From Lachnospiraceae bacterium 10-1 (GTDB taxonomy: Bacteria > Bacillota > Clostridia > Lachnospirales > Lachnospiraceae), in assembly GCA_000403495.2 (NCBI GenBank), contig KE159799.1:943456-998040 (forward strand): a stretch of DNA of 54,585 nucleotides, read 5' to 3'. The notes under the pieces are model-generated. The model was not told the origin of the DNA. It saw only the letters and a list, made by a program, of their open reading frames with translations, and ran no database searches. A program made the translations under genes and the position numbers. Shown here one piece after another: positions 16,239 through 24,048 of this stretch (the first letter of the stretch is position 1; each line of letters begins with the position of its first letter).

Positions 16239-19200
16239 TCACCTTTCATTTTTCTTAAAAATCAGAAATGCACCTATTCCAAGGGCGATGCTTGCAAGCA
16301 ATATTAAAATAATAATCCCCGCCGCCTTTTTCGGCTCTTCGGCAGGCAGTTCTTCCCTGGCCTGCGCCAAGGCCTCCTCTTTTTCCATCTCAGCCTGCGC
16401 AAAAGCTTCTGCCTTTTCCGTCAAAAGATTTTCCTTGGTATTATCACTTATGATAATTACATAATCCGAAGCATGTTTAAATTCAAAATCTGCACTGCAT
16501 TTACTGTCGATCAGGGATGCACACATAAATTCAAAACTGCCCGCCTGCTCATTATAATAGAACAAGTTTGCATATTGTCCTGGCTGTGCATCCTCCAGTT
16601 GTACGGACAATACTGCTGTAAATCCAAATGCTCCTTCATGCTCTAATGACATTTCCACATAGATTTCATTTTCTGTCAGTACTGCCAGCTTCCACTCAGG
16701 AATCTTACTGTCTTTAAAGGAAACCTTCAGATTCATATCCTCAAAATTATCTGTTTCTATAGTATCGCCATGAATGGTCCAGCTTACCTGTTCATTAAGC
16801 TGAAGAATAACTTCTCTTCCCTGCTCCTTAATCTGCTGCAAAGTCTGCGCATAAATCATACCTGTTTTACTCATATCCATTGTAAGAGCACCTTCATCCT
16901 CATCTACTGTCTGAGGCTTCGGCGTAACTGCTCCTACCGTCACTCCTGCTGAATTTGTATTTTCCTCCACCCTTGCCGGAGTTGGCTCGCTTACAGGCAC
17001 GTTATTTTCAGGACTTGCAGTACTTAACGTCTGAGGTGCTGACGTTACCGCCGCCTGAGATGATGAATTAGAGCTGCCGCCGGATTGTGATTCCGGTGCT
17101 TTGGTGGGATTAGCTGCTGTGGGAACAGCAGTTGCCACAGGTGTTGCTGTAGGTACGACAGTAGCTTTTGGGGTAACTGTTGGTGAAGCAGCTGCTGTCG
17201 CAGTTGCAGTTGGCGTAGCTGTAGTTTTAGGCGTTGGCGTAGCACCTGCCGATGGTGTTGGTGTAATTTTCGGCGTTGCTGACGCACTGGCTGATGGCAC
17301 TGGCGTAATTTTCGGTGTTGCTGTAACTGCCGGGGCTATTGTAGGGGTTACCTTTGCTGTGGGTGATGCACTTGAAGACACCACTGGCTTCCCTGTAGCA
17401 GTCGGCATCACATCAGGTTTTTCAGTGGGCTTATCAGTTGGTTTTATAGTAGGCGTCGTTGTAGATGCTGCAGTGGGCGTTGCGGTTGCTGTAGCTGTTG
17501 GTTTTGACGTTGGTACGTCTGTTGGTTCTACGCCGGGTGCTGCAGTTGGTTTTGTCGTCGGCGTTGCTGTAGGTTTTGTCGTCGGCGTTGCTGTAGGTTT
17601 TGTCGTCGGCGTTGCTGTAGGTTTTGTCGTCGGTGTTGCTATAGGCGTTGCGGTTGGCTTCGTCGTCGGTGTTGCTGTAGGCGTTGCGGTTGGCTTCGTC
17701 GTTGGTGTTGCTGTAGGCGTTGTCGTCGGCGAAGCGGTAGCAGTACCCGCACCACTTGGAATAGGACATGCCTGTGCCGGCATGTTGTCATATACCGGAA
17801 TTTTAAACACAAAAGGACTCTCCAGGGAGCCTGTCCTGGCATAAGCGTTTCTAACCATAGAAGATTCCGAGTAAGGCGCCATAATATTCTGCATATACTG
17901 ATGTGCATATAAAGTACCATCACTTGCATCCACATCAAACTTTTGAAGATATAGCGTGTCCTGTCCCCGTAAAATGTAATTTTTTGCCAGAATTTCCGCA
18001 CCACCCCTGATTGCTGCAAGGGGTGTATTCCACTTTAAAGCAACTGCTTTGGCCAAACCTGACTCAATAATCTCCTTATCAGTTTTTCCTGATGCCCCAA
18101 TATTATAATAATTGTAATATCCTTTATACGCAGGCACTGCGTCATAAGTTCCTGAAATCAAAGGAGACTTGCCCTCTCCCTGTTCCTGATAAACCCTGCA
18201 TGCTAAATGAAACGGACTGACTTTTAAAGCAGAACCCACCTGGAAAAAAGCATCTGCATAAGTCATATCCGACTTAGGCATGGTGCCTTTCATAAATGTA
18301 TTATTTAAAATATTCTGTACCGCATCCTTAGAGTGATAAGAAGGATTATAAGTTAGCTGTTCAAACTGAAATATTCTGGTATCATTAAAAAAATTACGGG
18401 GATCCAAATAGTATTTTACTGCCGCCTCAGACGCATAATACCATCCAGAGCCATAATAGTCTCCCCGATAAGCACTTCCCATACTGCCGCTGATCAGACT
18501 TCTATCCTCGTAATCTTCATTTTTTACCACTGTCTGCCAGTCAAGATTTACATTTTGCCTGACAAAAGTCCAATTGGGATGCGCCTGCTTTAAAAGCATC
18601 AGCTTTGGCTGGTAGGAATCCGGAAACTGCTCCACATCCATATAAATATCATTTGCCGCAAATGTACCCATCTGCGGGAAATAAGTCTCCTCCCAGCTGA
18701 TCAAATGTTCATTTGAATACGCAAGATAATTTCTGTCAATATACCCAGTATAGGAATTTCCATTATATTCTACTACTGCCTGAAACCAGAGATTATAATC
18801 CTGGTCCAGTTCAGCTCCTTTCAATAAAGCAGTTGTTCCGGATGGAACAGACACGATTGTCTCCGCAGATGTATCAGGCTGATTTTTCACCTGATAAAAA
18901 TCGCACAAATAGACAAGCGCCATCAAATTTTCCTGCCCGGCAATTGCAAGAAATCCGCTTTGTGCTTCCTCTATAAATGCCAAAAGCTCCTCATCAGCTT
19001 CCTGCACATTTTCTTCTTCCTCATCGGTTTCCTCACCAGTATCCACTTCCTGATTCTGGTTTTCCCCAGACATTTCTTCTTCATCTGCTGCCTCTTCATC
19101 TGAAGTTTCCGGCACAGCCTGATCATTTACTTCTGGCGTCTCTTCACCTGAGGTTTCTGGCACCATCTGATCATTCACCTCTGCCGCCCCCACATTAGAG

Positions 19201-19259
19201 ACGCTGCCAAACAATATCATCATACATAAAATAATTGCTAATATCCGTCTGTTTTTCAT
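16239..19259 (-). CDS. Surface N-acetylglucosaminidase with Thr/Pro repeat stalk and membrane anchor
   Basis: A 1006-residue secreted, membrane-anchored protein. A signal peptide covers residues 1-26 (ends NVGAA), followed by an acidic low-complexity stretch to ~95. An SH3-like region follows at ~110-190. A glucosaminidase-like domain spans ~215-490 (HPNWTFVRQNVNLDWQTVV; the likely catalytic Glu is near 358 in CRVYQEQGEG). Then comes a Thr/Pro/Lys-rich stalk at ~500-740, a beta-rich C-terminal domain and a single span (AAGIIILILLASIALGIGAFLIF) before a basic tail. It is expected to cleave peptidoglycan glycan strands while held away from the membrane. It lies 115 bp after sigF with its own promoter and leads the DUF3783-Sfp-MFS genes. 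Confidence 0.88.
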   Translation of the reverse strand: MKNRRILAIILCMMILFGSVSNVGAAEVNDQMVPETSGEETPEVNDQAVPETSDEEAADEEEMSGENQNQEVDTGEETDEEEENVQEADEELLAFIEEAQSGFLAIAGQENLMALVYLCDFYQVKNQPDTSAETIVSVPSGTTALLKGAELDQDYNLWFQAVVEYNGNSYTGYIDRNYLAYSNEHLISWEETYFPQMGTFAANDIYMDVEQFPDSYQPKLMLLKQAHPNWTFVRQNVNLDWQTVVKNEDYEDRSLISGSMGSAYRGDYYGSGWYYASEAAVKYYLDPRNFFNDTRIFQFEQLTYNPSYHSKDAVQNILNNTFMKGTMPKSDMTYADAFFQVGSALKVSPFHLACRVYQEQGEGKSPLISGTYDAVPAYKGYYNYYNIGASGKTDKEIIESGLAKAVALKWNTPLAAIRGGAEILAKNYILRGQDTLYLQKFDVDASDGTLYAHQYMQNIMAPYSESSMVRNAYARTGSLESPFVFKIPVYDNMPAQACPIPSGAGTATASPTTTPTATPTTKPTATPTATPTTKPTATPIATPTTKPTATPTTKPTATPTTKPTATPTTKPTAAPGVEPTDVPTSKPTATATATPTAASTTTPTIKPTDKPTEKPDVMPTATGKPVVSSSASPTAKVTPTIAPAVTATPKITPVPSASASATPKITPTPSAGATPTPKTTATPTATATAAASPTVTPKATVVPTATPVATAVPTAANPTKAPESQSGGSSNSSSQAAVTSAPQTLSTASPENNVPVSEPTPARVEENTNSAGVTVGAVTPKPQTVDEDEGALTMDMSKTGMIYAQTLQQIKEQGREVILQLNEQVSWTIHGDTIETDNFEDMNLKVSFKDSKIPEWKLAVLTENEIYVEMSLEHEGAFGFTAVLSVQLEDAQPGQYANLFYYNEQAGSFEFMCASLIDSKCSADFEFKHASDYVIIISDNTKENLLTEKAEAFAQAEMEKEEALAQAREELPAEEPKKAAGIIILILLASIALGIGAFLIFKKNER
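17548..17643 (-). repeat. Tandem 24-bp repeats inside the glucosaminidase stalk
   Basis: Four consecutive near-identical 24-bp units encode the eight-residue PTTKPTAT-type period. Looser copies extend over about 17100-17740. All units keep frame, so changes in copy number would only alter stalk length. Three units are identical at the DNA level, which points to recent duplication or slippage. Confidence 0.85.
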
Positions 19260-19276
19260 CTTTTGTATCCTCTTTA

Positions 19277-19292
19277 CACTGCCTTGGCAGTG
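19277..19292. promoter_or_regulatory. Perfect 16-bp palindrome before the glucosaminidase gene
   Basis: CACTGCCAAGGCAGTG reads the same on both strands. It ends next to the AAAGAGG ribosome binding site, 18 nt before the ATG. With no loop bases it is better suited to protein binding than to an RNA hairpin. A repressor here would block transcription downstream of the promoter, or ribosome access. The cognate protein is unknown. Confidence 0.45.
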
Positions 19293-19344
19293 CTTTATTT
19301 TTAGTCACTTGAGATTTACCGGTGGACATACGCCAACATAATAT

Positions 19345-19373
19345 AACTTACTATAAAAAGATTTTTATGTCAA
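19345..19373 (-). promoter_or_regulatory. Promoter of the glucosaminidase operon
   Basis: TTGACA (19368-19373) begins immediately after the sigF stop codon and is followed 17 bp later by TAAGTT (19345-19350). The surface protein therefore need not depend on sporulation transcription. Confidence 0.6.
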
Positions 19374-20099
19374 CTAAAGTCCAGCCATCTTTTGACGCAT
19401 ATCCAGCAATATTTTTTTCTCCAGCCTGCTTACCTGTACCTGGCTGATTCCCAGTACCTTTGCCACCTCAGTCTGTGTTTTTTCCTGATAATATCTAAGT
19501 CTTATCAGTTTCTGCTCTTTCTGCGGCAGCTCTCTGATCAACTGATCCACCACCAGATGATTTAAGACTGCCTCCTGTTCATTTTGTCTTTCATCCGCCA
19601 ATTGATCCACCATAAAAATCTCATTGCCATCATTTTGATATACCGACTTATAGATAGACTCCACATGAACACTAGCTTCCATGGCAAGCACTACTTCTTC
19701 GACGGTAAGCGCCGCTTCTTTTGAAACCTCTGCTAAAGTCGGCTCTCTGTTAAGCTTTCCCCCAAGCCGCTCCCTTGCATATTTAACCCGCATTCCATTT
19801 TCTTTCAGCGTCCTGGATACCTTTACCATCCCATCATCTCTAATAAACCTTTTGATTTCTCCAGTGATAAGGGGAACTGCATAGGTGGAAAATTTTACAT
19901 CATATTCCGTATTAAATTTATCAATTGATTTAATTAGCCCAATCACACCAATCTGAAACAAATCCTCCGCCTCATATCCTCTTCCTAAAAACCGCTTAAC
20001 GATATGATGCACCAGTCCCAGATTCTGCTCTATCAGTACTTCTCTTGCTTCCTTTTCTCCTGCCTGTGCCCTTTCGATCAGTACTGAATTCTCCGCCAT
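19374..20099 (-). CDS. sigF: RNA polymerase sporulation sigma factor SigF
   Basis: A 241-residue sigma-70-family factor with regions 2, 3 and 4. Region 2 has NLGLVHHIVKRFLGRGYEAEDLFQIGVIGLIKSIDKFN, and region 4 has QTEVAKVLGISQVQVSRLEKKIL. It is identified as SigF (SpoIIAC) because it is the third gene of a spoIIAA-spoIIAB-sigF set. SigF directs the first forespore-specific transcription. It starts 3 bp after the spoIIAB stop; GAGG lies within the end of that gene. Its presence shows the organism is, or descends from, a spore former. Confidence 0.97.
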   Translation of the reverse strand: MAENSVLIERAQAGEKEAREVLIEQNLGLVHHIVKRFLGRGYEAEDLFQIGVIGLIKSIDKFNTEYDVKFSTYAVPLITGEIKRFIRDDGMVKVSRTLKENGMRVKYARERLGGKLNREPTLAEVSKEAALTVEEVVLAMEASVHVESIYKSVYQNDGNEIFMVDQLADERQNEQEAVLNHLVVDQLIRELPQKEQKLIRLRYYQEKTQTEVAKVLGISQVQVSRLEKKILLDMRQKMAGL

Positions 20100-20102
20100 A
20101 AA

Positions 20103-20636
20103 TCATTCCTCATACCCAATCCACGGCGTAGTTCCCAGTTTTTTCTTCATTCGTATTTCCGTCCCTAACCCTGGCTGTGAAATCACCTCTAAATCATCCA
20201 TAAAGGCTTCCATAAAGGCAAATCCCATTCCGGATCTGTCCATTTCCGGCTTTGATGTGTAAAGCGGCTCCATGGCCTGTTCTACATCTGCAATGCCCTT
20301 TCCCTTATCTTTCACCTCCACATACAATACGTCATCCTCTATCATACAATTTAAATAGACTTTATCAGGTGATTGGCCATTTCCCTCTTTCATAAATTCC
20401 GCATCATAACCATGAATAATTGCATTGGTTACTGCCTCCGAAACTGCTGTTTTAATATCTGAAACTTCTTCCATAGTAGGATTTAACGGGGTTACAAAAG
20501 CTGCAACCGCAACCCTTGCAAAGGCTTCATTCACCGAAACCGCATCAAATGTAATCTGCATTTCATTTTTCAGGGACATTCTGTTTTCTGCCCTGCTTAT
20601 GTCCTTTTGTCCTGTCTCCATATTTTTCCCTTTCAT
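20103..20636 (-). CDS. spoIIAB: Anti-sigma F factor SpoIIAB (serine kinase)
   Basis: A GHKL-fold kinase that binds SigF and phosphorylates SpoIIAA. Motifs include AVSEAVTNAIIHGY (N box), VKDKGKGIADVEQAMEP (G1) and RSGMGFAFMEAFMDDL (G2). The frame gives 177 residues, about 30 longer than usual, because of an N-terminal stretch before MSLKNEMQITF. ATG 20636 overlaps the spoIIAA stop (ATGA). ATG 20621 has AAAGGG 6 nt upstream, and ATG 20579 would give a family-typical length. The exact start is therefore uncertain. It lies between spoIIAA and sigF, the standard order. Confidence 0.95.
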   Translation of the reverse strand: MKGKNMETGQKDISRAENRMSLKNEMQITFDAVSVNEAFARVAVAAFVTPLNPTMEEVSDIKTAVSEAVTNAIIHGYDAEFMKEGNGQSPDKVYLNCMIEDDVLYVEVKDKGKGIADVEQAMEPLYTSKPEMDRSGMGFAFMEAFMDDLEVISQPGLGTEIRMKKKLGTTPWIGYEE

Positions 20637-20941
20637 TCCATTATCTCAATCACTTTATGTAAACCACATATCATCAAGGTTCTCTTAATTCTGGTATCCG
20701 TATTGATTGCAAACACTTTTCCGCCAAAGTAAGATATTTTCTTGTATCTTCCAATAATAACCCCTATTCCGGAGCTGTCCATAAATCTGGTGTCTTCAAA
20801 GTCAAAGACCACATTCCCCACCCCCTCATTCATAATGTACTCATCGGCCGTTTTACTTATGTAAACCGATTTGTGATGATCTACTTCTTCAGGCATTTTC
20901 ACCATCAGATAATTGTCAATCACTTTAAAGCTGTCTTCCAT
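20633..20941 (-). CDS. spoIIAA: Anti-sigma F factor antagonist SpoIIAA
   Basis: A 102-residue STAS-domain protein. The phosphorylation site lies in FMDSSGIGVIIGRYK (S56/S57). Dephosphorylated SpoIIAA frees SigF by binding SpoIIAB in the forespore. It is the first gene of the operon. A strong terminator lies only 53 bp upstream, so the sporulation promoter must be in that short gap or further upstream. I saw no convincing SigH-type boxes. Confidence 0.96.
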   Translation of the reverse strand: MEDSFKVIDNYLMVKMPEEVDHHKSVYISKTADEYIMNEGVGNVVFDFEDTRFMDSSGIGVIIGRYKKISYFGGKVFAINTDTRIKRTLMICGLHKVIEIME

Positions 20942-20994
20942 ATTCCTTCCCCTTTCCTTTTTGGTTTGCCGCTGTCTAAAGGCTTTTCCCTATC

Positions 20995-21029
20995 AAAAAA
21001 GAGAACATACTTATAGCATGTTCTCTTTT
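20995..21029 (-). terminator. Intrinsic terminator between TPR gene and spoIIA
   Basis: A long stem AGAGAACAT / ATGTTCTCT is followed by six T on the minus strand. It ends the valS-folC-orf48-TPR transcript and insulates spoIIA from it. Confidence 0.85.
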
Positions 21030-21113
21030 GTATTAACATAAGGATGACTCGCAAAGCACAGTATCCGTTGTTTTGTATGCATGTCTGCCAGTGGAACTTT
21101 ATTATGACATAAT

Positions 21114-22553
21114 CTAATTTTGTTCCGCATTATTGATTTCGGCCAAATTGGTTTCTGACCGATTTGCAAGTTCTGTTTCCGGGAAATTGTCAATTACCAT
21201 TGCGTAAACTTCTTTTGCCTTATCATCATCGCCGCTTCTACGGTAACTGTTGCCTAAATTAAACAATGCGTCCCCGTTTGTCTCATCATATTCATAAGCT
21301 CTCTGCAAATCAGGAATCGCTGCTTCATAATCCTCCGCCCGATAACTGCTGTAACCGGAATTGTAATAAAAAGCTGCCAGATCTGCTCCTACAGTCTCTA
21401 TTAATTTGTTATACAAGGCTGTAAATGATTCTGATTTTTGTTCTTTCGCTGTCTCATCTGCCTTATCTTCCCCATCCTCTTCAAGTTCCTCTAAACAGGA
21501 AGCAATGGTTTCTATATCCTCAGGATTTTCCAGATAAGCCCTGACTGCCATCATAAGTCCGTCAGTTGCCTTCACATTTCCGCTGCTGCCCTGATAAGCT
21601 GCAAGTTCATCGCTTAACTGTGCTTTTTCTTCCGTCAGCTTTTGTATTACCTGTTCCTGCTCATCTATTGTAGCAGTTTTAGCATCTGATTGTTCACTGA
21701 CCATACGCAGTTCATTGTTGATTTTTGCCTTTGCTCCCTGAATCTGCCCAGGCAGAATCAAAAAACATGCAATGGCGACACCGATCAGTACGCCAATTCC
21801 CAAATTAAGCAGAGTGGATACCCCTTTGGGCTCCTTTATATTTACAGGCTGGATAATGGTTTCATTTCCACTTTGATAGCGTACCGCTTTACCGGAAACA
21901 GCCTTTCTTTTGGGCACATTTTTCGCCGCTTCTTCGGGCATAAGCATGTGCTCCACTTCTTTTAAATAGCGCAGTGTAATGGTATTATTGGTATCTATAT
22001 GACAGCACTTTTCCAATTCACGCTGTGCCTTTTCCCACTCTTCAGAATTAATATATAAAAGAGCAAGAAGCTGATGGGCGCTTACATATTTGGGATTATA
22101 TGAAAGCACCTTTTTTAACTGTATAATGGCCAGATCCTGGCTGTCCTGATAGCAATAGAGCAATGCCTGATTATATTTTTTTATTGTTTGATTGATTGCG
22201 TCCAGCCTTGTCTGATTAGTCTGAATCATATCAATATAATCGTCAGCTATATTTTTTTTGGGGCGCAGGTTTTTGCTGATAACCCATTCACTTAACGCAT
22301 TTACCACTTCACCCATTTCAAAATACACAAGCCCCAAAAGGTTTCTTGCGTCTATATTATTCTTGTTTAATTTCAAGCTTTGCCGTAAACTTACAATTGC
22401 ACCGGATAGATCCCTAACTGTAGCCTTTTCCAGTCCTTCATTATAAAAGCGATTGGACATGAATATTATTCTCTTATAAAGAGCCACATCCGCACCACAG
22501 CTTGTACAAAAATCGTGTTCTGATAAACGGCATCCGCAATTATAACAAATCAT
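21114..22553 (-). CDS. Zinc-ribbon TPR membrane protein
   Basis: A 479-residue protein. An N-terminal zinc ribbon (CYNCGCRLSEHDFCTSCGAD, four Cys) is followed by TPR repeats at ~30-200. One membrane span lies near 245-270 (TLLNLGIGVLIGVAIACFLIL), then a coiled coil (~275-320), and a second TPR block at ~380-470 (NGDALFNLGNSYRRSGDDDKAKEVY). This suggests a scaffold with TPR domains on both sides of the membrane. The specific role is unknown; it is the last gene after valS, folC and a 48-residue ORF. AAGGAG overlaps the stop of that small ORF. Confidence 0.83.
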   Translation of the reverse strand: MICYNCGCRLSEHDFCTSCGADVALYKRIIFMSNRFYNEGLEKATVRDLSGAIVSLRQSLKLNKNNIDARNLLGLVYFEMGEVVNALSEWVISKNLRPKKNIADDYIDMIQTNQTRLDAINQTIKKYNQALLYCYQDSQDLAIIQLKKVLSYNPKYVSAHQLLALLYINSEEWEKAQRELEKCCHIDTNNTITLRYLKEVEHMLMPEEAAKNVPKRKAVSGKAVRYQSGNETIIQPVNIKEPKGVSTLLNLGIGVLIGVAIACFLILPGQIQGAKAKINNELRMVSEQSDAKTATIDEQEQVIQKLTEEKAQLSDELAAYQGSSGNVKATDGLMMAVRAYLENPEDIETIASCLEELEEDGEDKADETAKEQKSESFTALYNKLIETVGADLAAFYYNSGYSSYRAEDYEAAIPDLQRAYEYDETNGDALFNLGNSYRRSGDDDKAKEVYAMVIDNFPETELANRSETNLAEINNAEQN

Positions 22554-22564
22554 GCCGCCACTCC

Positions 22565-22711
22565 TTATTCTTCTTCCGTCTTTGTCTTGTCTGCCAATTT
22601 AATAAATATATCAGCCATATCTGTTAAATCCTGATTATATATGGCCTCTTCCGCATCCTCAACTTCAAGGCTGGGATGAAATTTCTTCAATTCCTCTTCA
22701 AAATCTATCAT
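22565..22711 (-). CDS. Small acidic protein of 48 residues, function unknown
   Basis: ATG 22711 to TAA 22565 encodes MIDFEEELKKFHPSLEVEDA..., a very acidic helical protein ending KTKTEEE. An AGGAG lies 8 nt before the ATG, inside the end of folC. The gene overlaps folC by 14 nt. Its stop codon abuts the ribosome binding site of the TPR gene. This tight packing, good start signal and amphipathic composition argue that it is real. No family is recognised; it could bind the adjacent TPR protein. Confidence 0.65.
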   Translation of the reverse strand: MIDFEEELKKFHPSLEVEDAEEAIYNQDLTDMADIFIKLADKTKTEEE

Positions 22712-23996
22712 TCTGAATTCTCCTCATAAAGGACTTTATCTGCCCTATCAAATATAATGAACCTACAACATAAATAATATCGTCTCTGCCTTTATTTTCC
22801 CTCAAATACTCGTATGACTCTTCCGCATTTTCATAAAAACTACAGGGTATTTCATACTGGCTCCAGACAGTTTTCAGCTTATTCAAAGAAACGCTCCTGT
22901 CTGTTTCAAGTGCTGTCACTGCTGCCTGGGCAAAAAATCCTGAACTGGCTATCCGGGAAATCATTGTCTGATACTGCTTGTCCATCACAACCCCAAATAG
23001 CAGCAGCCTTTTCCCCTTACAGGCATCCTCTTTGACCGTATTTAAAAATGCATTTATTCCGTCTTCATTATGGGCTCCATCTAAAAAAATACCAGGTAAC
23101 GCTTCTTCCATTCTTCCCGGCCAGCCGGCCGCCCATAAACCTTTTCTGATCACATCCGGCGTTATTTGCTTATCTCTCAGCTCCTCTGCCGCCGCAACTG
23201 CCAAAGATGCATTTTCAATCTGATACAATGCTCTTGTTTTCAAAAAAAGACTAACATAATTATAATAACCAGTGCGAAGAGAAAAATCAATGTTTTTATT
23301 ATTTATATTCACATTCAAAATATTCTCTTTTCCGATCTTTACTGCAGGACTGCCCATTTTTTTTGCATATTCAGTCAAAACTTCCGTACTTTCCCTTCTT
23401 TTATCGACAAAAACCACCGGCACACCCGGTTTAATAATTCCCGCTTTTTCGGCTGCAATTTCCTTAATCGTATTTCCAAGATACTGCATATGATCATATC
23501 CGATTTCCGTAATCACACACATAGAAGGTTTTATGCAGTTAGTGGCGTCCAGTCTTCCTCCCAGTCCTGTTTCCAGAATAATATAATCAGGATTTTTTTC
23601 TTTAAAATAAACCATGGCCATTAAAAATATAAATTCAAAAAAAGAAGGATGGCCAAGGCCTGTTTCCCCTGCATGAACAGACTCTTCCTTTACCTTTTCA
23701 AAGATTTCCACAAACTTCTTTTCAGAAATTTTCTCTTCTCCTATGCATATTCTTTCCCGCATGGTTTCTAAATGAGGAGAGGTAAACATCCCAACGCTAT
23801 ATCCGCTCTCCATTAAAATCCCACGCAAATAGGCACAAACGGAACCTTTTCCGTTTGTGCCTGCTACATGGATGATCCTGCTTTCCATGCTGCCTGCAAG
23901 AAGCTCCAGCATCCTTTTTGTATCCTCAATGGTATTTTTACCTGCAAATTTAGGTATCTGCAAAATATAATTCTCTGCTTCTTTAAATGCTGTCAT
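22698..23996 (-). CDS. folC: Folylpolyglutamate synthase / dihydrofolate synthase
   Basis: A 432-residue Mur-ligase-fold enzyme that adds glutamate to (dihydro)folate. The P-loop IIHVAGTNGKGSVCAYL lies near residue 45. ETGLGGRLDATNCI and FLDGAHNEDGINAFL mark the central and C-terminal domains. The start at 23996 has AAAAAGGA 6 nt upstream; the frame is open up to 24068 but that part overlaps valS and lacks homology. It sits just after valS and shares its T-box-controlled transcript. Confidence 0.94.
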   Translation of the reverse strand: MTAFKEAENYILQIPKFAGKNTIEDTKRMLELLAGSMESRIIHVAGTNGKGSVCAYLRGILMESGYSVGMFTSPHLETMRERICIGEEKISEKKFVEIFEKVKEESVHAGETGLGHPSFFEFIFLMAMVYFKEKNPDYIILETGLGGRLDATNCIKPSMCVITEIGYDHMQYLGNTIKEIAAEKAGIIKPGVPVVFVDKRRESTEVLTEYAKKMGSPAVKIGKENILNVNINNKNIDFSLRTGYYNYVSLFLKTRALYQIENASLAVAAAEELRDKQITPDVIRKGLWAAGWPGRMEEALPGIFLDGAHNEDGINAFLNTVKEDACKGKRLLLFGVVMDKQYQTMISRIASSGFFAQAAVTALETDRSVSLNKLKTVWSQYEIPCSFYENAEESYEYLRENKGRDDIIYVVGSLYLIGQIKSFMRRIQNDRF

Positions 23997-24048
23997 ATAA
24001 TTCCTTTTTCCGCATTCATACATCTTTGTCATTTCATCAAAATACTTT

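Noticed and set aside
17548-17643. Regular repeats that could be taken for a CRISPR array
   Set aside because: There are no spacers, the units are directly adjacent, and they encode a protein period in frame.
17101-17844. A 247-codon open frame on the plus strand rich in Val, Gly and Ala
   Set aside because: It is the complement of the Thr/Pro repeat stalk of the glucosaminidase; repeat structure keeps the opposite frame open. It has no ribosome binding site or homology.
20942-20994. A SigH promoter before spoIIAA
   Set aside because: The 53-bp gap is purine-rich but shows no convincing paired -35 and -10 boxes of the SigH type.
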